DNA from: Kribbella turkmenica
GTDB taxonomy: Bacteria; Actinomycetota; Actinomycetes; Propionibacteriales; Kribbellaceae
Assembly: GCF_004348725.1 (NCBI RefSeq)
Contig: NZ_SMKR01000006.1
Span: 1 to 64,000 of the forward strand
DNA: 64,000 nt
Reading direction: 5' to 3'
This document shows positions 18,275 to 25,798 of this stretch, one piece after another. Position 1 is the first letter of the stretch, and the number at the start of each line of letters is the position of its first letter. The notes under the pieces were generated by a model that saw nothing but the letters and a program-made list of their open reading frames with translations, was not told the origin of the DNA and ran no database searches. The position numbers and the translations under genes were made by a program.

Positions 18275-18715
18275 TCACCCTCGCGCCCTCTGGCTTTGCT
18301 GGCCAGTCCCAGGCTTCGGCCACCGTGCCTCGGCGGCTCGACGCAAGAGGTGGAGAAACGCCGCGAGGCCGAGGACATAGAACACCGAGGTAAGAAGTCC
18401 AGCGACAGCGAACGCGAGGTGCTTCTCAGGAATCCAGCGGGCCGCTGACGCTGCCCCTGGAACGACGGCCAGCGCCACGAGGTTGAGTGTGCCGTGCTCA
18501 CTTGGCGTGAGGGCATAATCGGATGGCTGCTGCGCTCGTGCGGTGAGGCCGACGAGCAGGTATCCAGCGAGGGCGCCAACCACAAATAGCCATACTGCTA
18601 GTGGAGACGGCTTTGGCCAGTGGCTCGTAATCGTCGCCAGCACTCCGCCGACCGATAGCGTGAAGCCCTGTGGAACGCCCAACTGGCGGGCGACTCCCTT
18701 GATGTCGCCGAGCAT
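18275..18715 (-). CDS. Small membrane protein, unknown function
   Basis: 146 aa with about four hydrophobic segments (LAVWLFVVGALAGYLLVGL; LNLVALAVVPGAA; HLAFAVAGLLTSVFYVLGLAAFL). No recognised family. It starts 8 bp after the end of an alpha-hydroxy-acid oxidase relic on the same strand. Coding potential is reasonable but there are no conserved neighbours. Confidence 0.5.
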   Translation of the reverse strand: MLGDIKGVARQLGVPQGFTLSVGGVLATITSHWPKPSPLAVWLFVVGALAGYLLVGLTARAQQPSDYALTPSEHGTLNLVALAVVPGAASAARWIPEKHLAFAVAGLLTSVFYVLGLAAFLHLLRRAAEARWPKPGTGQQSQRARG

Positions 18716-18723
18716 CTGGACTC

Positions 18724-18992
18724 CTATCCGTGCCGTGCCTGAACCACGGCGCTCTCATCGAGTTCGAACACTGAGGGCTACCCCGGGAGCGCGAGGAGGC
18801 TGCCGGTGTCGGCGACAAGATTCGCAGGCACTCGCGTCCGTCGACCATCAGTCCGTAGACGTGCAGCCGCCCAACGAACACGGCATCTGCGCCGACGGCA
18901 ATGGTCTTGTTGACGTCGGAGCATCGTTTGATGCCACCGTTCAAATGGACAGGGACGTCCGCTCCGACGAAGCCTTGCAATGACGGGAGCAC
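18724..18992 (-). pseudogene. FMN-dependent alpha-hydroxy-acid oxidase, C-terminal relic
   Basis: The minus strand encodes VPVHLNGGIKRCSDVNKTIAVG then GADAVFVGRLHVYGLMVDG, matching the FMN-phosphate-binding end of lactate/glycolate oxidase-type enzymes. A frameshift follows, after which PSVFELDESAVVQARHG ends at 18724 in a different frame. The first two thirds of the gene are missing. Confidence 0.7.
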
Positions 18993-19449
18993 GCAGAGCG
19001 GGCACAGACGCTGACGCCCTCGTCCTAACCTAGGCGGTCGGGGACTTCGATCGGGGCCGGGTCAGCGTTGGCGAACCAGGTGTTGCCGCCTGATATGGCC
19101 GTGTATCGACCGGCCAATTCGATGCTGTACACGACCGGGCGGTTCGGAGTAGTCCGCGTCACAGAACCGGAGTGCGCGCCCGAGTCGCGGACTCTCCGAT
19201 TCGCATGGAGAGTGGCTCCACCAGTACAACCGCCACTTCCCCACTCAGCCCTCGGCGGCCACTTACCATCCGCTTAACCAATCTGCCTGGACATGGCACC
19301 TGAGCCTCGATCGACGGTGGCGGCTTCGACCCCCGGCCACCACGGCTGAGGAATCCCACGTGAACTGGCGGCGCAGGAGTGGTGGTGCACCGCCCGGTGT
19401 CCGGGTCCCTATTTCACCCAAGAGTTTGGCCATCTCGAGAATCTCTGAA
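18993..19449. other. Stretch without a supported gene
   Basis: About 450 bp between the oxidase relic and the haloacid dehalogenase. Only short open frames without ribosome-binding sites or recognisable motifs are present; composition is less biased than in the flanking genes, consistent with decayed DNA at an island edge. I found no third copy of the tRNA-Lys attachment repeat here. Confidence 0.5.
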
Positions 19450-20145
19450 TCAGAGAGACTCCTTATCGATAACGTCGCGCAGTTCGGTGAGCGAACTGAC
19501 AGTCGTCAACGGGTGCTCGTCGAGGCCGTCGAATGGGCCGCCGGATCGATTGACCCATGCGGTGGCAAGGCCCGCCGCATGGGCACCGTCGATGTCGAAA
19601 GCGTTGCACGAGACCAGTCGAACAGATGCGACATCGGCGTCCAGTGTTTCGACGAGATGGTGGTAGACGATCGCCGCCGGTTTGAAAGCGCGCACTGGGT
19701 CGATGCTGACCCAACTGTCCAAGTCCTTGCCCAACCCGCTGTTGGCCAAGCAGTTGCCGATCATGTCCGGGCTGCCGTTGGAGAAAACGACCAGCCTGTG
19801 CCCCGCTGCTCTGAGGTCCCGCAGTGCTGGGGCGGCATCCTCGAACGGCTGCAGGTGATCGTACAGCGCGGTCAGGTCGGCGTGTTGCTCGGGAGACAGG
19901 CTGACGTCGCAGGCTGCGGCAGCGAACCGTAAGGCCTGTTCAGTCGCCCACCGGAAGTCACGGTACCGATCCATCACTGTGGCCCGGAACGAGTACTCGA
20001 CCTGCTTCTGCCGCCACAGGCCGGCGATCGCCCGGCCGTCGCCACCCGGGAGCATCCGATCGAGTTCCGCTGCGATCGCGATCGGATCGACGAGTGTGCC
20101 GTACAAGTCGAAGGCCAGCACCGACGGTCTGGTCGACGAGGTCAC
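19450..20145 (-). CDS. L-2-haloacid dehalogenase-type HAD hydrolase
   Basis: 231 aa. HAD motifs: nucleophile D13 in FDLYGTLVD, the Arg of WRQKQVEYSF that binds halide in L-2-haloacid dehalogenases, S122-N123 (FSNGSP), K155 (FKP), and the acidic NAFDIDGA near residue 180. The reaction would be (S)-2-haloacid + water to (R)-2-hydroxyacid. Last gene of the operon gluconate-DH subunit, GMC, GlcG, SDR, HAD. The hydroxyacid-linked neighbours fit a 2-haloacid or short hydroxyacid route, but other HAD substrates are possible. Confidence 0.87.
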   Translation of the reverse strand: MTSSTRPSVLAFDLYGTLVDPIAIAAELDRMLPGGDGRAIAGLWRQKQVEYSFRATVMDRYRDFRWATEQALRFAAAACDVSLSPEQHADLTALYDHLQPFEDAAPALRDLRAAGHRLVVFSNGSPDMIGNCLANSGLGKDLDSWVSIDPVRAFKPAAIVYHHLVETLDADVASVRLVSCNAFDIDGAHAAGLATAWVNRSGGPFDGLDEHPLTTVSSLTELRDVIDKESL

Positions 20146-20203
20146 ACCGCACCTCCTGCAAATGATTGCTGCCCGCAGCGACGGCCGAGTCCATGCTGCA
20201 GGC

Positions 20204-20962
20204 TCATGAGGTGATCCCGCCGTCGACGATGAGGGCCTGCCCCGTCATGTACGACGCGGCATCCGAGGCCAGGAAGGCTAGTGCCTCGGCCATCTCCGAC
20301 GGCCGCCCCTGCCGTGCGAGCGGAACCTCGGCCGCCACCATTGCCTGGTGAGCCGCTTCGCCGCCCATGAAGGTGACGACCGGATCGTTGAAGGGAGTGT
20401 CGACCCACCCAGGGCACAGGCACAGCACCCGGATGTTGTCGGCGGCAACCTCGACGGCCAGCGTCCGGGTGAACGACACGATGGCGCCTTTGGAGGCCGA
20501 GTAGGCGGTCAGGCCACTGATGCCCTTCAGTGCCGCAATGGAGGCGACCGACACGAACTGTCCGCCGCCCGCCGCCCGCAGATGCGGTACCGCGTATTTC
20601 GCCGTCAGGAACACCGATCGCACGTTCACCGCGAACTGCTGGTCCCAGGAATCCGGATCGGTCTCCGCGACCGGGGCCGAGCGCTGGATTCCAGCCACGT
20701 TGATCACCGTGTCGAGTCCGCCCATCGCGTGCGCCGCGGTATTGATCAAATTCTCGACCGACTTCGCGTCGGACACGTCGGCCCACAGGGCCGATGCCTT
20801 GCCACCTGCCGATCCGATCTGCTCCGCCGCGGCGCTGATGCCGTCGCCGTTGACATCGGCCAGCACGACCTGCGCGCCTTCGCTAGCCAGCAGCTTCGCG
20901 GTTCCCTCCCCGATTCCCGAGGCAGCACCGGTGACGATCGCCCGACGTCCCGTGTACCGCAC
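20204..20962 (-). CDS. Short-chain dehydrogenase/reductase
   Basis: 252 aa. Classical SDR: TGAASGIG (11-18) for NAD(P) binding, NVAG around residue 88, and the catalytic S141-Y154-K158 triad. D36 after the second strand (LADVN) suggests NAD(H) preference. The start is 1-2 bp after the stop of the GlcG-like gene, so it is co-translated. It probably interconverts an alcohol or polyol and a ketone in the pathway started by the GMC enzyme. Confidence 0.92.
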   Translation of the reverse strand: MRYTGRRAIVTGAASGIGEGTAKLLASEGAQVVLADVNGDGISAAAEQIGSAGGKASALWADVSDAKSVENLINTAAHAMGGLDTVINVAGIQRSAPVAETDPDSWDQQFAVNVRSVFLTAKYAVPHLRAAGGGQFVSVASIAALKGISGLTAYSASKGAIVSFTRTLAVEVAADNIRVLCLCPGWVDTPFNDPVVTFMGGEAAHQAMVAAEVPLARQGRPSEMAEALAFLASDAASYMTGQALIVDGGITS

Positions 20963-20963
20963 G

Positions 20964-21371
20964 TCAGCCTACCCACGTCGCGGCCGCTGCCTTGGCGACG
21001 GCGTCGTCCTGGTCGGGTGATCCACCTGCAGCGCCGACGGCTCCGACGAGGGTGTCGCCGTCGAGCAGCGGTACTCCGCCGCCGAACGGGATGAACGGGC
21101 GACCATCGGCGCCGCTGAGACCATAGAAGGGTCCGCCCGGCTGGACCAGTGCGGACAGGTCCGCGGTCGGCATCTTAAGTGATCCCGCCGTATATGCCTT
21201 GGCCTGCGACACCTCCAGGCTCGCCAGTATCGCGCCGTCGCTGCGCCCGAAGGCCAACAGGTTCCGTCCGGAATCGACCACGGCCACACTCGATGGAGAG
21301 CCCATCTCAGCCGCTGCCTGGATGCCTGCGGCAACGATGGCTGCCGCCTGTGCGTAGTCCAATTGAGTCAT
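20964..21371 (-). CDS. GlcG/HbpS-family protein
   Basis: 135 aa starting at 21371, where GAGGAG precedes the ATG; the open frame continues upstream without support. The family pattern (VAVVDSGRNLLAFGRSDGA, then PFYGLSGADGRPFIPFGGGVPL and GAVGAAGGSPDQDDAVAKAA) is complete. GlcG/HbpS proteins accompany glycolate, propanediol and alcohol catabolism genes; HbpS binds haem. No signal peptide is seen, so it should be cytoplasmic. Gap of about 30 bp to the GMC gene. Confidence 0.88.
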   Translation of the reverse strand: MTQLDYAQAAAIVAAGIQAAAEMGSPSSVAVVDSGRNLLAFGRSDGAILASLEVSQAKAYTAGSLKMPTADLSALVQPGGPFYGLSGADGRPFIPFGGGVPLLDGDTLVGAVGAAGGSPDQDDAVAKAAAATWVG

Positions 21372-21400
21372 CTGCGCTCCTCGACTGCTAATTCGTCCGG

Positions 21401-23053
21401 TCACAGCGCCGGCGAGAGTTCCTTGGTCTGGGTCTTGGTCTGGGACAGGATCTGCCGGTGGTTGCGTTTGATGTATTCCGCGCACCGCACGGCCAGAGCG
21501 CCGATCGTGCTAGTCGGGTTGACCGCGGCACCGGTGGTCAGCGAACTGCCGTCCACGATGAACAGGTTCGGGACCTCCCACGACTGGTTGTATGCGTTCA
21601 CGACCGAGTCGTCTGGCGTGTTACCCATCCGGCAGGTCCCCATCAGATGCCACGCAGGAGGCGGATGCATCGGTCCCGTGATGTTTGTTTCGGTGGCGCC
21701 CGCGGCCTCGGCGGCCTCCTTCAGCCGCTCGGTGCCAAAGGTGGCCAGAGAGATGTCGTTCTCGCCCAGGCTGTACTCGATGTGGGCGGCGGGCAAACCG
21801 CTGGAGTCGATCGCGCTCGGGTCCAGCGTGACCCGGTTCTCCGGTCGGGGAATGTCGTCGCCCTGCATGAACGAGACCACATGGTGGCCGAAGTGCTTGT
21901 TGAACGAAGGGCGGTGAGCCGCACCCCAGGGATCCGGAGCGGCGGTGTGGGTACCCATCGCACTATAGGCCGCGCCGAAGCTGCCCAGCGTCAGGAAGGT
22001 CATACCGTTGACGAAGTCATGGGAGGCATCGGTGTCGTAGAACTGCTGCGAATGCACCGAGCAGCCGACCGCACCCTTGTAGCCCTCGATCGGATCCTCG
22101 AACCACATGTCGGCGAACGACCAGGTGTGATGCATCAAGTGTGTTCCGACCATTCCGTTGGAATTGCACAGCCCGTCGGGATGCCCCTTCTGGGCAGACA
22201 TCAGCAGCAGGCGCGGAGAACCCACGCCGTTCGCAGCCAGCACGACCAGGTCCGCCTTGATTTCGTGCCGGGCACCGGTGAGCCGGTCGATGTAGATCGC
22301 ACCAGTCGCCCTGCCGTTGCGGGTGGTGATCGACTCGACGCGGGCGAAGGTCCGCAGGTCGACGCCGTTCCGCAACGCCTTCGGCCAGTATGCGACATCG
22401 GCAGAACCGAGCGAGCCCCGTGGGCAGCCACTCAGGCAGTTGCCACAGGAGTTGCAGCTGAACCGGCCGTCCTGGCCGCGGGTCAGGATCGCGTTCTCCG
22501 TCGGCCACCATTGCCAGCCGAGCCGCTGCCAGGCCTCCGCCATCCGGCGACCGCCCTTGCCGGGTTTGATCGGCGGTCCACCCGGGGCCGGCCGGGGCGG
22601 ATACATCGGATCGCCGGCCAGCCCGGAGATCCCGACCTCCGCGTCGTTGATGTCGTAGTACGGCGCCAGGTCCTCATAACTGATCGGCCAGTCGATCGTG
22701 CCACCGACACCGTGCTCGGTACCCTTCCGGAAGTCGACCGGCTTGTACCGGAACCAGTGCCCCGCGTAATGGACGGTGCTGCCACCGACGACGTTCATCA
22801 GACGCGGGCTGGTCAGGCCGGTGATCGGATAGTCCTCGGGGTTCTGCCGCAGGTTCGGATCGAACGCCCACGACCGGTACTTCTCGATTTCCCACTCGTC
22901 GTGGAAATGAGGAAACTGGGTAGGATGGACCCAGTCGCCTTGTTCCAGGCAGGTGACGCGGATTCCGGCGTCGCTGAGTCGCTTGCTCACCGCCGCGCCA
23001 CCCATCCCGGAACCGATCACCAGAACGTCGGTGGTGTTGTCGAATGTGGTCAT
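21401..23053 (-). CDS. GMC-family oxidoreductase with CxxCxxCxxxCP motif
   Basis: 550 aa. The N-terminal dinucleotide fold VIGSGMGGAAVSKRL binds FAD; the C-terminal GMC signature includes HLMGTCRMG and NLFIVDGSSLTTGAAVNPTSTIGALA. Residues 200-211 hold C200xxC203xxC206xxxC210P, the exact spacing of a 4Fe-4S ferredoxin half-site, suggesting electron transfer from FAD to a cluster rather than to oxygen. The upstream gene encodes a gluconate 2-dehydrogenase subunit 3-like partner, so this is probably the catalytic subunit of a two- or three-part dehydrogenase. The substrate is unknown: sugar, polyol or alcohol. Confidence 0.9.
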   Translation of the reverse strand: MTTFDNTTDVLVIGSGMGGAAVSKRLSDAGIRVTCLEQGDWVHPTQFPHFHDEWEIEKYRSWAFDPNLRQNPEDYPITGLTSPRLMNVVGGSTVHYAGHWFRYKPVDFRKGTEHGVGGTIDWPISYEDLAPYYDINDAEVGISGLAGDPMYPPRPAPGGPPIKPGKGGRRMAEAWQRLGWQWWPTENAILTRGQDGRFSCNSCGNCLSGCPRGSLGSADVAYWPKALRNGVDLRTFARVESITTRNGRATGAIYIDRLTGARHEIKADLVVLAANGVGSPRLLLMSAQKGHPDGLCNSNGMVGTHLMHHTWSFADMWFEDPIEGYKGAVGCSVHSQQFYDTDASHDFVNGMTFLTLGSFGAAYSAMGTHTAAPDPWGAAHRPSFNKHFGHHVVSFMQGDDIPRPENRVTLDPSAIDSSGLPAAHIEYSLGENDISLATFGTERLKEAAEAAGATETNITGPMHPPPAWHLMGTCRMGNTPDDSVVNAYNQSWEVPNLFIVDGSSLTTGAAVNPTSTIGALAVRCAEYIKRNHRQILSQTKTQTKELSPAL

Positions 23054-23114
23054 CAGTGCGATTCCTCCGTGCGTAGTCGTGGCGTGACAGCGAACTGGCT
23101 GGGTGCGATGGCTG

Positions 23115-23699
23115 TCACGGGCGTGCCTTCACCGTGGTCCGGACAACGTCAGTTGTGCGGATGTACGAGCCGACACCGGGCGGAATCAGGTCGTCCCAGT
23201 CGGCCGTGGTCTGGTCGTAGCCCCGTGGCAGCGGAGCCCCGTGATAGTCACGCCCTGCCGGCAGAGACCGCAGGGCGACCAGTACAGCTGGCCGTGAGTA
23301 ATAGCCGCCGTACGTCAACGCCCGCAACTGCCCGAAGAAGTCGGGCTCGTCGCGCTCCAAGTTCGCCAACTGGTTGACCCGGCCGGCGGAGTTCGCCGCC
23401 AGGAAGTCATCAGCCAAGGCGTCCACCGCGGCCTTGAACTCTGTCTCGCGAGCGTAGGGGAAGCGGTTAACGACAATGTCCGCAGGAGTGACGTAGCGGG
23501 TGAAGAACTCCTCGACGACCCCCACCGAACTGGGCGCCGGGAATCCGTCGCCCGCGGGAATCAGTTCGTCCGCGATCGCCCCAAGCGCCGCGATCTGCCG
23601 ATCCGTGAACACCACTGGAACCGGATTTCCGCCCAGTTGAGAACTGTCGGCGCGGAACCGGTCCCGCGGATCTTCCAACGGAATGACGACACTAGCCAT
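23115..23699 (-). CDS. Gluconate 2-dehydrogenase subunit 3-like protein
   Basis: 194 aa starting at 23699 (MASVVIPLED), where AGGAGG precedes the ATG; upstream in-frame codons are rejected. The family features FTDRQIAALGAIADELIPAGDG and GGYYSRPAVLVALRSLPAGRDYHG are present. These small subunits pair with GMC flavoproteins in membrane gluconate or sorbitol dehydrogenases. Unlike many relatives it shows no twin-arginine signal. First gene of the five-gene operon, divergent from the AcoR-like regulator. Confidence 0.88.
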   Translation of the reverse strand: MASVVIPLEDPRDRFRADSSQLGGNPVPVVFTDRQIAALGAIADELIPAGDGFPAPSSVGVVEEFFTRYVTPADIVVNRFPYARETEFKAAVDALADDFLAANSAGRVNQLANLERDEPDFFGQLRALTYGGYYSRPAVLVALRSLPAGRDYHGAPLPRGYDQTTADWDDLIPPGVGSYIRTTDVVRTTVKARP

Positions 23700-23732
23700 G
23701 AGGACCTCCTGCACAGGATGACAACCAAGTTT

Positions 23733-23784
23733 CGGCAAGTTTGCCGTCAAATGACCCGCGGTAAGTGTTCCGATCAGGAACACT
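23733..23784. promoter_or_regulatory. Two palindromes in divergent promoter region
   Basis: Within the 167 bp between the divergent start codons lie CGGCAA-GT-TTGCCG (23733-23746) and AGTGTTCC-GATCA-GGAACACT (23764-23784). Both are perfect inverted repeats and lie nearer the dehydrogenase operon. They are the best candidate binding sites for the AcoR-like regulator encoded to the right. Confidence 0.65.
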
Positions 23785-23866
23785 CGCCGAGACTGCGAAG
23801 CGTCACCGACCAGCGGTCCCAGTTGCAGCTGTTGACGCCGGCACGGGTCATCGACACCCTCTAGCT

Positions 23867-25519
23867 ATGGCTTCTGACGTCGTAGCCGATCTTCGGCACC
23901 TGCGCCCGGAAATCGCTCTGTCCTGGCAACGGTCTCTGCTATGCGGCTTGACACCTGACGAGCCGAGGGAGCCCGCGACCATCCCGGAGATCGACCGCAG
24001 CAGCCGACTGCTCGACGCTGCGCGACCAATACTCGAGCAACTGGCCGACGACCTGTCGGGCACCGACTTCTGCCTGCTGCTCGCTAACCGCAACGCGTGC
24101 ATCGTCGATCGCTACTCCAGCGGGCCGGGCATCGCCCGGCAACTCGACGGAATCGGTGCCGTCGTCGGCAGACCGTTCACCGAGGAGCTGACCGGCACCA
24201 ACTCGATCGGCACCGCCCTCGAACTGCGGCACGGGGTTGCCGTCAACGGCAAAGAACACTTCATCGCCGCGATGAAACGGTTCAGCTGCTACGGCCAGCC
24301 CATCCTGCATCCGATCACCCGACGGGTCGAGGCGATCCTCGAGATCACCAGCCCCGTTCAAATCGCGCCCCGGCTCTGGATCCCGATAATCAATCGCGCG
24401 GCGAAGGACATCGAGCACCGCCTTCGAGCTGGGGCACGGCTGGCTGAGCAACGGATGCTCGCCGCGTACGAGGAGGCTTGTGGACGGGGCCGCCGGCCCG
24501 TGGTCGTCCTCGGCGACAACCTAGTGCTGGCCAACCCAGCGGCGGTCGACCTGCTGCACATCGCCGACCACGCGCTGTTGCGAGAGATGGCCGCTCAGCC
24601 GGGCGCGGCACCCCGCTGGGAGCAGAACATCCTGCTCGAGTCCGGTCTCAGGTCCGCCGTCACGTTCGAACGGATCCCGGACAGCAACGGCGCCGGCCTC
24701 TTTGACATCACTGTGCTGGATCGTCCACGCCTCCCGGTACCGCGGCTTGCCGGCGTCAGCGGACCCAGCGAGGCCCTGTCCGACCAGTTGGCGAACTGGA
24801 GGGTCCGACGCGCGCCCCTCGTGATCGCCGGCGAAGCCGGCACCGGTCGTACGACCGTTGCCCGCCAGTTGGCCGGCTCGTTGCCGATGGCTACCGTCGA
24901 CCCGATCACCCTGGCCAAGGAGACAGCCGCCGGCGAGCCGACATGGCCATCGCCGGGGACTTTGCTCGTCGTCGACGGAGTCGGAACACTTCCCGACGAC
25001 GTCGCCAGCCGGCTCCGTCGGCTGCTACGTGATACCCAGACCTGGTTCGCGCTCATCAGCTCGCCACTGGTGTCTATGACCGGTCCCAACGCCGAGCTCG
25101 TGTCCCTCTGCTTGAACCGCGTACAACTGCAGCCGTTGCGCTATCAGCAGGAAGACTTCACACAGATCGTGAACGAGATACTCAGGCGCCTCGCGCCGGG
25201 CCGTACGGCAGGGCTCGACGGCCGCACCTGGAACGCACTGCGAGGACAGCCCTGGCCTGGCAACTATCGAGAGCTAACTGATGTCCTGCACTTTGCGCTG
25301 AACCATAACCCAGCCGGCCCGCTTCGGCCTGAGGATCTTCCCCCAGCCTACCGGCGGGTCCACTCGAAGCACCAGCTGACACATCTGGAACAGGTCGAAC
25401 GGGACACGATCCTGCGGATGCTCGAGGATCTCCAAGGCAACAAGGCGAGAACCGCGCACGCGCTTGGAATCGGCCGGACGACGCTGTACCGCCGACTCCG
25501 CGAACTCGGCATCGACTGA
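23867..25519 (+). CDS. AcoR-like regulator (GAF, AAA-like, Fis-type HTH)
   Basis: 550 aa from the ATG at 23867 (MASDVVADLRHLRPEIALSWQRS). Order: N-terminal LSWQRS segment; GAF-type sensor at about 50-190; a shortened ATPase region with GEAGTGRTT and TLLVVDG in place of classical Walker motifs; WPGNYREL; and a C-terminal Fis-type HTH (KARTAHALGIGRTTLYRRLREL). The GAFTGA loop needed to contact sigma-54 is absent, as usual in actinobacterial relatives, so it probably acts with sigma-70-class polymerase. Divergent from the GMC operon, its likely target. Confidence 0.88.
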   Translation: MASDVVADLRHLRPEIALSWQRSLLCGLTPDEPREPATIPEIDRSSRLLDAARPILEQLADDLSGTDFCLLLANRNACIVDRYSSGPGIARQLDGIGAVVGRPFTEELTGTNSIGTALELRHGVAVNGKEHFIAAMKRFSCYGQPILHPITRRVEAILEITSPVQIAPRLWIPIINRAAKDIEHRLRAGARLAEQRMLAAYEEACGRGRRPVVVLGDNLVLANPAAVDLLHIADHALLREMAAQPGAAPRWEQNILLESGLRSAVTFERIPDSNGAGLFDITVLDRPRLPVPRLAGVSGPSEALSDQLANWRVRRAPLVIAGEAGTGRTTVARQLAGSLPMATVDPITLAKETAAGEPTWPSPGTLLVVDGVGTLPDDVASRLRRLLRDTQTWFALISSPLVSMTGPNAELVSLCLNRVQLQPLRYQQEDFTQIVNEILRRLAPGRTAGLDGRTWNALRGQPWPGNYRELTDVLHFALNHNPAGPLRPEDLPPAYRRVHSKHQLTHLEQVERDTILRMLEDLQGNKARTAHALGIGRTTLYRRLRELGID

Positions 25520-25737
25520 AGTGCCGCGCTCGTCACGCACCTTCCGTGCCTGGCAAAAATGGAAAGGGGCTGTGCAGTGCGGTTGCGGCCGGAGGCCACG
25601 CACGTCACGAGGGACGCGCAAAACCTCGTCGTTCCGCCCCTCCGATGCGAGCCTGCCGTGCTGATCGACGGCCCAGACATGAAGCTTGGGTCATCCCATC
25701 GAAGTCACGTCAGGCGCGGCCTGCGTGATCCTAAAGT

Positions 25738-25781
25738 GTTCCTCCGGTCGACGCTCCGATTGCGACGTCGACCGGAGGAAC
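25738..25781. terminator. Bidirectional hairpin terminator
   Basis: A perfect 16-bp inverted repeat, GTTCCTCCGGTCGACG and its complement, with a 12-nt loop (25754-25765). It lies between the converging ends of the AcoR-like gene and the DUF6351 gene. The rest of the 280-bp gap shows no supported gene. Confidence 0.85.
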
Positions 25782-25798
25782 GCACGCTAGGCAAGCGG

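Noticed and set aside
21458-23377. 639-codon plus-strand open frame over the GMC gene
   Set aside because: Antisense shadow; the minus strand carries the complete GMC family signature.
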